NCBI GenBank assembly: GCA_023441845.1
Contig: JAEZNF010000339.1
Span: forward strand, 1-6,644
Source: Bacillota bacterium
Lineage (GTDB): Bacteria > Bacillota > Clostridia > Acetivibrionales > DSM-2933
Direction: 5' to 3'
Length of the DNA: 6,644 bases
Positions within the stretch are counted from its first letter, which is position 1, and each line of letters begins with the position of its first letter. Both the position numbers and the translations under genes were made by a program. The notes under the pieces are model-generated. The model worked only from the letters and a program-made list of their open reading frames with translations. It did not search any database and was not told the DNA's origin. Below are positions 1 through 5,252 of this stretch, in pieces.

Positions 1-1
1 G

Positions 2-1375
2 TCTATATGCCAATTGCTGCCGGGGCTTTCCATGCTTAATACAATTCCCGATTCGGTAGTAATTGTCCACGGAGCGCTTGGCTGCGGAGGTGCAGGACAC
101 TCACAAAGCGCAGCGGTACGCGGAAGACAGATACTTGGAGGCAGCACCAATCCAAGAGGGACATTGTGGTTATCGACAAATTTAAATGAAAGGGATGTCG
201 TTACCGGGGGTGAGGAAAAGCTTGTAGAGGCAATTATTGAAGCCGACAGGCGTTACCGTCCGGCATCAATAATTGTTGTATCAAGCTGTGTCCCCGGAAT
301 TATCGGGGACGACCTGGACGGTGTGGTTGCAAGGGTACAGCCGCAGGTAAACGGGGTTATACTGCCTGTCCATTGTGAGGGATTTAAGACTAAGGTTATG
401 GCAACTGCCTATGATGCGGTTTATCATGCTATTTCAAGGAATCTGCTGGAGGATGACAAGGATGATATAAGGCTTTTTAATAATGAAGCAGAAGAAGCTG
501 CCGAAAAAATCCGCCGCAGCAAGCAGGTCAACCTGATGAACGTATCTTCCGGAACACCGGGAGATGAAAAAGAGCTTACCAGACTTTTAAATGCTTTGGG
601 TTTGGAAGTTAGAATTTTCCCGTGCTTTGCTCACCCGGAAGATATGAAATATGCAACACAGGCAGCCTTATCCATCAGCACCTGCCCTACCCATGATGAT
701 TACTTCCTGAAGTATCTGAAGGAGAAATATAATGTACCGTATTTGCTTAAGTACATGCCCATAGGAATTGAAAATACCAATTCATGGCTGAGAGACGTAG
801 CCAAATTCTTTCATCTGGAGGAGGCTGCAGAAAGAATCATAGAGCGGGAAACTGCAGAGCTTGAGCTTTCACTTAAGCCGATACGTGAAAACTTGAAAGG
901 GAAAAAAGCCATGCTGAGCTCAGGTGAGGTTCGGACACTTGCAACAGCACACTGGCTTAAAGAGCTTGGGTTGGAAATTGTTGCTGTAAGACCTTATCAT
1001 TATGATGAGTTCGGAGAACCTGCACTTGACAGGTTGCTTGAAAAAAGTTCGGATTTACAGGTGAATGTTGCAACTGTACAGCCTTTTGAAACGGTAAATA
1101 TAATTGATAAAAATAAACCGGACATATATTTGGGACATAATTCCGACAATGTCTGGGCTGCAAAATCGGGGATACCGGTTTTGCCGGCTTATGGAGGGCC
1201 CAATACCTATGTGGGCTATTTGGGAGCTTTTGATTTGGCAAGATGCATAAACAGGGTTTTAAAGAATCCTACATTTAACAAAAAGTTAAGTAAAAATGTA
1301 AGGCAGCCCTATTTTAAGGACTGGTACACCGACCAGCCGTATAAATATATTGTACAGGGGGATGAGAATATATGA
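2..1375 (+). CDS. Nitrogenase component 1, alpha (NifD-like) subunit, 5' truncated
   Basis: Probable alpha-type subunit of a nitrogenase-superfamily reductase. The frame is open from base 2 and the true start lies to the left; 457 codons are visible (numbered here from base 2). Seen: three cysteines placed like the P-cluster ligands of NifD, C3, C28 (GALGC) and C96 (SSCVPGIIGDDL); the family motif GGEEKL near residue 70; a CEGF motif at C125; C228 in STCPTHDDY, which aligns with FeMo-cofactor ligand Cys275; and a C-terminal GP...GYLGAF block like NifD GPYHGYDGF. Odd: the stretch IPVLPAYGGP (391-400) replaces the segment carrying cofactor ligand His442 and has no histidine. Counting from CEGF without gaps, Gln191 and His195 become M133 and Y137. 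It overlaps the next gene by ATGA, so the two are translationally coupled. From family knowledge the product should pair with the NifK-like protein and take electrons from a NifH-type Fe protein. Substrate unknown; a NifE-like scaffold is the main alternative. Family assignment is firm, function is not. Confidence 0.9.
   Translation, partial: SICQLLPGLSMLNTIPDSVVIVHGALGCGGAGHSQSAAVRGRQILGGSTNPRGTLWLSTNLNERDVVTGGEEKLVEAIIEADRRYRPASIIVVSSCVPGIIGDDLDGVVARVQPQVNGVILPVHCEGFKTKVMATAYDAVYHAISRNLLEDDKDDIRLFNNEAEEAAEKIRRSKQVNLMNVSSGTPGDEKELTRLLNALGLEVRIFPCFAHPEDMKYATQAALSISTCPTHDDYFLKYLKEKYNVPYLLKYMPIGIENTNSWLRDVAKFFHLEEAAERIIERETAELELSLKPIRENLKGKKAMLSSGEVRTLATAHWLKELGLEIVAVRPYHYDEFGEPALDRLLEKSSDLQVNVATVQPFETVNIIDKNKPDIYLGHNSDNVWAAKSGIPVLPAYGGPNTYVGYLGAFDLARCINRVLKNPTFNKKLSKNVRQPYFKDWYTDQPYKYIVQGDENI
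1356..1361 (+). promoter_or_regulatory. Ribosome binding site of the NifK-like gene
   Basis: AGGGGG lies inside the end of the upstream coding region, ten bases before the ATG at 1372. Together with the ATGA stop/start overlap it supports coupled, near-stoichiometric translation of the two subunits. Confidence 0.7.
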
Positions 1376-2715
1376 GCGACAGATTTATTGAGAGGCCGAG
1401 ATCCTTTTGTGCACTAGGAGGCGCCATGTTAACTGCCGGAGCCATACCGGGTGCCGTACCCATACTTCACACAGCCATGGGCTGCGGAGGAAGTATTTAT
1501 TGGAACCAGGTCGGAAGTACAGGTTATTTGGGAGCAGGATATTGTGGGGGAATGGCAGTTCCAAGCTCAAATGTCAAGGAAAAGGACATAATATTCGGAG
1601 GTACGGAAAGGCTTACAGAACAAATAGAAAATACGGTGAAGCTGGTTGAGGGAGAGCTTTACATTGTCCTTACCGGCTGTATGACTGACATAATCGGGGA
1701 TGATATCCACTCGGTCATCAAAGAATTCCGTGAAAAGGATATAAATATAATCGGGGCTGAAACAGGTGGATTCAAAGGCGATGGGTACAAAGGATATGAA
1801 CTTGTACTTAAAACTGTTATAGAAAATTATATTGAAAAAAAGTCCCAAAAGATCAGCAACAAAGTGAATTTATGGGGAATAGTTCCGGGACAGGATGCCT
1901 TCTGGAGAGGAAATATAAACAATTTAAGAGCTATTCTTGGCAAGCTGGGATTGAAGGTAAACACATTCTTTAGTGAAAGCGATACACTGGAAGGTATAAA
2001 AAATTCGGGAGATGCAGCTCTAAATATTTTGGTCTCTGAAGTTTACGGCATAGATGCGGCGGAGGCCTTTAAGGATGTCCATTCGGTGCCTTTTATTACC
2101 TCCCAGCTGCCTATAGGGCCTTCTGCCACTGAAGAATTTATCAGAAAAGTGAGCAGAGAACTTAATATAGACAATTGTCTGACTGATAATGTAATTGAGA
2201 GTGAAAATACGCTGTACTACAAATACGTGGACAGGATTGCCGACACATACAATGATCAGGACTTCCAACGATATACCGTAGTTGTTGGGGACTGGAACTA
2301 TTCGGCTGCCATAACCAGGTTTCTGGCAGATGACCTGGGATGGCTTCCAGAGCTGACAGTTATCACCGATTTTTTTGATGAGGAAAGAAATGTTAAAATT
2401 AATTATTATTTGGACAATTTATCTTCCGGGTATAAAACAAAAATAATATATGAGACCGATGCTTCAGAGATCCAGTCTCATTTAAGCAGACATTGGCCTC
2501 AGTCAAACGGGCAGAAATTTTATGATGCTTTCAGTCCTGCATTCGTTATAGGGAGCCATTTGGAACGACAGCTTGCTTTAAATATAGGTGCAGGGCATCT
2601 GACGGTTTCTTATCCTGTAGGTAACAGGGTCGTACTGACGAGAGGTTATACAGGCTATATGGGCGGGCTAAATTTGATAGAAGATATTTTCAGTGTGTTA
2701 GTTGCACAGAGATAA
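1372..2715 (+). CDS. Nitrogenase component 1, beta (NifK-like) subunit
   Basis: Complete 447-residue beta-type partner of the preceding subunit. Seen: C13 (SFCALGGAML), C38 (AMGCGGSIYWN) and C103 (LTGCMTDIIGDDI) match NifK P-cluster ligands Cys70, Cys95 and Cys153. The 25-residue gap between the first two is the same as in NifK. EKDIIFGGTERL (70-81) is the shared superfamily motif, TGGFKGDGYKGYE follows the position of NifK TPSFVGSHVTGW with glycine where NifK has Ser188, and the C-terminal YPVGNRVVLTRGYTGYMGG resembles the NifK tail. It lacks the long N-terminal extension of classical NifK. The ATG overlaps the upstream stop (ATGA) and has an AGGGGG ribosome binding site at 1356-1361, ten bases away. 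A full cysteine set argues for a true P-cluster and against a BchB/ChlB-type subunit; a NifN-like role is less likely but not excluded. By analogy it forms an alpha2beta2 complex in the cytoplasm with the upstream product. It is the last gene of the operon. Confidence 0.9.
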   Translation: MSDRFIERPRSFCALGGAMLTAGAIPGAVPILHTAMGCGGSIYWNQVGSTGYLGAGYCGGMAVPSSNVKEKDIIFGGTERLTEQIENTVKLVEGELYIVLTGCMTDIIGDDIHSVIKEFREKDINIIGAETGGFKGDGYKGYELVLKTVIENYIEKKSQKISNKVNLWGIVPGQDAFWRGNINNLRAILGKLGLKVNTFFSESDTLEGIKNSGDAALNILVSEVYGIDAAEAFKDVHSVPFITSQLPIGPSATEEFIRKVSRELNIDNCLTDNVIESENTLYYKYVDRIADTYNDQDFQRYTVVVGDWNYSAAITRFLADDLGWLPELTVITDFFDEERNVKINYYLDNLSSGYKTKIIYETDASEIQSHLSRHWPQSNGQKFYDAFSPAFVIGSHLERQLALNIGAGHLTVSYPVGNRVVLTRGYTGYMGGLNLIEDIFSVLVAQR

Positions 2716-2954
2716 TAAAAGAATCTACTTTGAGGAAAGCATTAAAATCACTTTTGTTTAAATTGCGACCGTTCGTCCGCCGTTCCGTTATTTGACCTGC
2801 TGTCATCCGTAATAACAGGGATATTACTGTTTAGAGAAATAAAAAGCCTCAACAGAGAATACACGAAGCGAATACCGGTGTCAGCGGTAGTATAACAGGT
2901 GAAGTAAGCGGTTGATATAAGTATTCTAAAATCCGAAAAATGAAAAGAGCCTTA
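2716..2954. other. Intergenic stretch without a recognisable gene
   Basis: No start codon with a ribosome binding site opens a convincing frame here. Bases about 2765-2800 are richer in G and C than the surroundings. A weak hairpin, GTAATA (2809-2814) against TATTAC (2822-2827), is visible. A 67-codon stretch on the minus strand (2748-2951) is free of stops, and shorter open stretches occur on the plus strand, but none resembles a known family. It could be a long 3' untranslated region of the nitrogenase-like operon or the decayed remains of a gene. Confidence 0.5.
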
Positions 2955-3014
2955 ATAAACCAACTGCCTTAATGAACTTTAGATGAACATTTGGCAGTTG
3001 GTTTATAAGTTTTT
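2955..3014 (+). terminator. Intrinsic terminator between convergent operons
   Basis: A perfect 14-bp inverted repeat, ATAAACCAACTGCC (2955-2968) and GGCAGTTGGTTTAT (2993-3006), encloses a 24-base loop that can add a short AATG/CATT pairing. On the plus strand it is followed after three bases by TTTTT (3010-3014), which fits a rho-independent terminator for the NifDK-like operon about 240 bases after its last stop. On the minus strand the T-rich DNA beyond the stem is interrupted, so termination of the hydrolase operon here is plausible but weaker. The position between convergent genes fits a two-way terminator. Confidence 0.75.
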
Positions 3015-3024
3015 ATGTGAAATT

Positions 3025-3069
3025 TTACTTCTCAATAGGTCTTCTATAATTATGATACTCGTTAAGCAT
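3025..3069 (-). CDS. Possible 14-codon small ORF
   Basis: ATG at 3069-3067 encodes MLNEYHNYRRPIEK and a TAA stop. A GAGGAG ribosome binding site lies on the minus strand at 3084-3079, nine bases before the ATG. It begins 68 bases after the DUF2325 stop on the same strand and ends 18 bases before the terminator stem, so it could be the last cistron of that unit. No family is recognised, and a peptide this short can arise by chance. A 12-bp palindrome covers its start. Confidence 0.2.
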   Translation of the reverse strand: MLNEYHNYRRPIEK

Positions 3070-3074
3070 GCTTA
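3063..3074. repeat. 12-bp perfect palindrome
   Basis: TAAGCATGCTTA is its own reverse complement. It lies in the gap between the terminator and the DUF2325 gene and covers the start codon of the possible small ORF. It may be a protein-binding site or chance. Confidence 0.35.
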
Positions 3075-3137
3075 TATTCTCCTCGTATTCTTTACAGCTT
3101 TATCACTGCTTTAACACAGGAGGCTTTGTCAATGACA

Positions 3138-3404
3138 TTATAGCAATGCCTGTATGTAAGACCAGGACCTTTTGGTAAATATGGTCTTGATGCCCAGGCG
3201 TTTAGTTTCTTTCTTAATATGCTTACATAATGAATGATTGATATAGTCGGTAAAAACAAGTACTAAATCAGAGTTTATTGGGATATCAATAAACTTGTGA
3301 TTATTTTTTCTGCCGCTGATATGCTTTATAAGGCAGAAGCCGTTTTTGCAAAGATGGCAATTGATTCTTTCTATACTGTCTCCTCCAATAATTGTTATGC
3401 CCAT
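3138..3404 (-). CDS. DUF2325 family small protein
   Basis: An 88-residue soluble protein that matches the DUF2325 pattern over its whole length. Seen: an N-terminal beta strand and glycine turn MGITIIGGD (1-9), HISGRK (28-33), the core SDLVLVFTDYINHSLCKHIKKE (45-66) and the closing FTKRSW (76-81). The biochemical role of the family is not established, so none is given. Unusual here are three cysteines spaced C-x2-C-x4-C (C16, C19, C24) plus C60, which could bind metal or form disulfides; this is inference. The ATG at 3404-3402 is preceded by AAGGAAGGTGA, a good ribosome binding site in the 19-base gap after the hydrolase stop. The two genes are therefore probably one operon transcribed from the promoter at 4268-4296. 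Confidence 0.85.
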   Translation of the reverse strand: MGITIIGGDSIERINCHLCKNGFCLIKHISGRKNNHKFIDIPINSDLVLVFTDYINHSLCKHIKKETKRLGIKTIFTKRSWSYIQALL

Positions 3405-3423
3405 GTCTTCACCTTCCTTTTTG

Positions 3424-4200
3424 TTAAGATATTTTCAGTTCCCGGTTAAAAAACTCGGTCGAATAACGTATTATATGCTGTTTCAACGATTGCCCACTGA
3501 AGAGGTGATCTGCGCCTCTAATAATGTTTAATCCGGCTTTTTGACCATAATGCGCCAAATATTTATGTGAAGCATTTAAAGGAACTACCTCGTCGGCATC
3601 TCCATGAAGCAGCAGTACATTTCCATTATATTCAGATGCAATACCGTAAATATCAATTTTGCCGATATCCTCAACAAAGGATTTTCCGATCATTTGACCT
3701 TCAAATTCGTGGTAGCCCCTATCAAGGAACTCCGGATACCCTTCAGCAATAAAATCATTAAGAACAATTTCCGCCATGTTGCCTGCCGGTGCCCAAAGGC
3801 ATAATGATTTTATATCGTCCCGGCGAATTCCTGCCAGTACACTTGCAACTGCTCCTCCCATACTGAATCCGATAACACCGATTTTGGTGGTATCTACGAA
3901 ATTCAGAGTCTTTACATAATCCAGAATATTTTTTGCATCTTCCAGCTCTCCGGATAGAGTCATATCGATAAATTCTCCGTCACTTTCGCCGCTCCCGGCA
4001 AAGTCAAACCTGACACTGGCGAATTCATTGTCGGATAAAATCCGTGAAAGCTTAACAAACATAAAGTGCGGACCCATTTTATTTCCGCCGAATCCATGAA
4101 GAATGATTATTGTCGGAATCTTTCCGGTTATGTGATCGGGTGTATGAATCATGCCTCTTAAGGTCAGGTTTCTGCTTTTAATCTCAATTGCTTCTTGCAT
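3424..4200 (-). CDS. Alpha/beta hydrolase (esterase/lipase-like)
   Basis: A 258-residue alpha/beta-hydrolase-fold enzyme, probably a cytoplasmic carboxylesterase acting on a small ester. Seen: oxyanion-hole HGFGGN (35-40), the RFDFAGSGESDG strand-turn (64-75), nucleophile elbow GFSMGG with Ser113, acid in HGDADEVVP (probably Asp203) and His232 in GADHLFSG. The catalytic triad is complete and the length is normal. There is no signal peptide or membrane segment. The layout recalls cinnamoyl/feruloyl-esterase-like enzymes such as Est1E and the broad Hydrolase_4 group, but the substrate cannot be read from sequence. The ATG at 4200-4198 is chosen because AAAGGAG stands eight bases before it; an in-frame ATG eleven codons upstream (4233) has no such site. 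It is first in a two-gene unit with the DUF2325 gene and divergent from the GNAT gene. Confidence 0.9.
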   Translation of the reverse strand: MQEAIEIKSRNLTLRGMIHTPDHITGKIPTIIILHGFGGNKMGPHFMFVKLSRILSDNEFASVRFDFAGSGESDGEFIDMTLSGELEDAKNILDYVKTLNFVDTTKIGVIGFSMGGAVASVLAGIRRDDIKSLCLWAPAGNMAEIVLNDFIAEGYPEFLDRGYHEFEGQMIGKSFVEDIGKIDIYGIASEYNGNVLLLHGDADEVVPLNASHKYLAHYGQKAGLNIIRGADHLFSGQSLKQHIIRYSTEFFNRELKIS

Positions 4201-4208
4201 GGAAAACA

Positions 4209-4215
4209 CTCCTTT
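4209..4215 (-). promoter_or_regulatory. Ribosome binding site that fixes the hydrolase start
   Basis: AAAGGAG on the minus strand, eight bases before the ATG at 4200. It lies inside the extended version of the frame that would start at 4233, which makes the shorter 258-residue protein the better model. Confidence 0.85.
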
Positions 4216-4254
4216 CAATAATGATTTTAGCAATGCATATTAAAACGATAGGAT

Positions 4255-4287
4255 TACTATATATTTGATTCTACTATATATTTTATT
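4255..4287. repeat. Tandem 16-bp direct repeat over the hydrolase promoter
   Basis: TACTATATATTTGATT (4255-4270) and TACTATATATTTTATT (4272-4287) differ at one base and have a 17-bp period. They span the spacer, the -10 box and the likely start point of the minus-strand promoter, a position expected for a repressor site. The DNA is very AT-rich, so chance duplication is possible. Confidence 0.6.
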
Positions 4288-4296
4288 AATTGTCAA
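4268..4296 (-). promoter_or_regulatory. Sigma-A promoter of the hydrolase-DUF2325 operon
   Basis: On the minus strand a consensus -35 TTGACA (4296-4291), a 17-base spacer and a -10 TAGAAT (4273-4268, five of six consensus bases). Transcription would begin near 4260, giving a leader of about 60 bases before the ATG at 4200. The -10 box and spacer are overlapped by a direct repeat. Confidence 0.85.
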
Positions 4297-4399
4297 TCAA
4301 AACATGGCACAAGATTATCTATTAAATGTATAGGAAAACTTATAAAGGACTCTATATACCCAACAAAAGTATCATCGGGTCTACATTTTTGCATTGCCG

Positions 4400-4428
4400 T
4401 TGACTTTGTTTGAGCAAAATGTTAAACT
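4400..4428 (+). promoter_or_regulatory. Probable promoter of the GNAT gene
   Basis: TTGACT (4400-4405), a 17-base spacer and TAAACT (4423-4428) form a sigma-A-like promoter with a strong -35 and a moderate -10. The predicted leader is about 60 bases. It points away from the hydrolase promoter, so bases 4201-4495 are a divergent regulatory region. Confidence 0.6.
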
Positions 4429-4479
4429 GTAGCAAATATATATGAATACACGGCAATACATGGTAAGTAGCGAACCTGG

Positions 4480-4486
4480 AAAGGAG
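4480..4486 (+). promoter_or_regulatory. Ribosome binding site that fixes the GNAT start
   Basis: AAAGGAG, nine bases before the ATG at 4496. The upstream in-frame ATG at 4442 lacks such a site and lies close to the predicted transcription start. Confidence 0.8.
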
Positions 4487-4495
4487 TTGGGCATA

Positions 4496-4981
4496 ATGAT
4501 TTCAATAATAGAAGGCGACTTGAAATATATGGAGGATTTAAAAGAATGTATCCATAAATCAGTTCTGGAGCAATTTTGTTTTGTTGATAAAGGAAAAATA
4601 GAGAATTTTATTACAGAGGGGATTGAAAGAAAAGAAATTTTTGTTGCTGTTAATGAGCAAAAAGACTGCCTTGGATTTATAAGAATTGATTGGAATTTTG
4701 CTTTTTCAGGATATCCTTTATTAAGAACTATTGCCGTCAAGCCGCTATTAAGGGGGAAAGGTATAGGAACAAAGCTGTTGGAACACTTTGAATGTTTGAG
4801 TTTTAAAAAGGTCGAAAAGGTCTTTTTATTTGTAAGCCAGTCAAATCCAAAAGCCAGGAAGCTGTATGAAAGAAAAGGGTATTTTATGGTAGGTGCGATC
4901 CCTGGATTATATAGCAAAGACGGAATTGTTGAGATTTTACTTATGAAGCAAAAAAACGTAGTAATAGAATATGAAATTTAA
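4496..4981 (+). CDS. GNAT family N-acetyltransferase
   Basis: A 161-residue single-domain GNAT protein expected to move an acetyl group from acetyl-CoA to an amine; the acceptor is unknown. Seen: a first helix region (8-30), central strands IFVAVNEQKDCLGFIRID (48-65), motif A LRTIAVKPLLRGKGIGTKLL (76-95) with the pyrophosphate-binding R-G-K-G-I-G (86-91), and motif B VSQSNPKARKLYERKGY (113-129) with the N-x3-A-x3-Y-x3-G-Y/F signature that closes the family fold. The length is typical and the protein is soluble. The start at 4496 is set by the AAAGGAG site. It appears monocistronic: its own promoter lies upstream, and recJ downstream has another. It could be a small-molecule or ribosomal-protein acetyltransferase; nothing here decides between them. 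Confidence 0.9.
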   Translation: MISIIEGDLKYMEDLKECIHKSVLEQFCFVDKGKIENFITEGIERKEIFVAVNEQKDCLGFIRIDWNFAFSGYPLLRTIAVKPLLRGKGIGTKLLEHFECLSFKKVEKVFLFVSQSNPKARKLYERKGYFMVGAIPGLYSKDGIVEILLMKQKNVVIEYEI

Positions 4982-5252
4982 CTTGCTATTTACTATATGC
5001 GCACCAATAAAAGGAGTAATGGATACATAATCGTTAATATGCAAAGTGAAGATGGTTTCAAAACATTTTATAGATACAATTCCAGGTTATTTCTCTTTTG
5101 TTTTAGCAGATTAAATAGAAACAGGTTTTAAAAGCAGACATTTGAACCTCATAATGCATTGTGCCGCTTGATATTTAATATTTATTCGATTATGATAAAT
5201 TTATTATATTCATACAAAAGAAATAAAATTAGATGGATTCAGGTGGACAAAT
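4982..5252. other. Intergenic region upstream of recJ
   Basis: AT-rich DNA of 271 bases. No convincing terminator for the GNAT gene is visible; only a weak five-base AGGTT/AACCT pairing is seen near 5123-5147. The recJ promoter occupies 5168-5196. A 30-codon frame at 5039-5131 has no ribosome binding site and is not called. Confidence 0.5.
5168..5196 (+). promoter_or_regulatory. Sigma-A promoter of recJ
   Basis: TTGATA (5168-5173), a 17-base spacer and TATGAT (5191-5196) each match the consensus at five of six positions. The leader to the ATG at 5253 would be about 50 bases. Confidence 0.75.

Noticed and set aside
2..2715. Calling the pair nifD and nifK outright
   Set aside because: The cofactor histidine and other N2-reduction residues are missing in the alpha-type subunit, so the true-nitrogenase symbols would mislead.
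2809..2827. A GTAATA/TATTAC hairpin as terminator of the nitrogenase-like operon
   Set aside because: The stem is only six AT-rich pairs and no T-run follows; the 14-bp stem at 2955-3006 is far better.
2748..2951. A 67-codon minus-strand stretch without stops
   Set aside because: It has no ATG with a ribosome binding site and no recognisable motif; an open stretch of this length is expected by chance.
4201..4233. An upstream ATG extending the hydrolase by 11 residues
   Set aside because: The AAAGGAG site lies inside this extension and serves the ATG at 4200; the extra residues add nothing to the fold.
4442..4495. An upstream ATG extending the GNAT protein by 18 residues
   Set aside because: No ribosome binding site precedes it, it lies almost at the predicted transcription start, and an AAAGGAG site points to the ATG at 4496.
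4381..4917. A 178-codon minus-strand frame
   Set aside because: It lies antisense over nearly the whole GNAT gene, resembles no family, and its start has no clear ribosome binding site. The plus-strand GNAT motifs explain the DNA.
5039..5131. A 30-codon plus-strand frame between the GNAT gene and recJ
   Set aside because: The AGGAG at 5012-5016 is too far from its ATG to serve as its ribosome binding site, and the peptide resembles nothing known.
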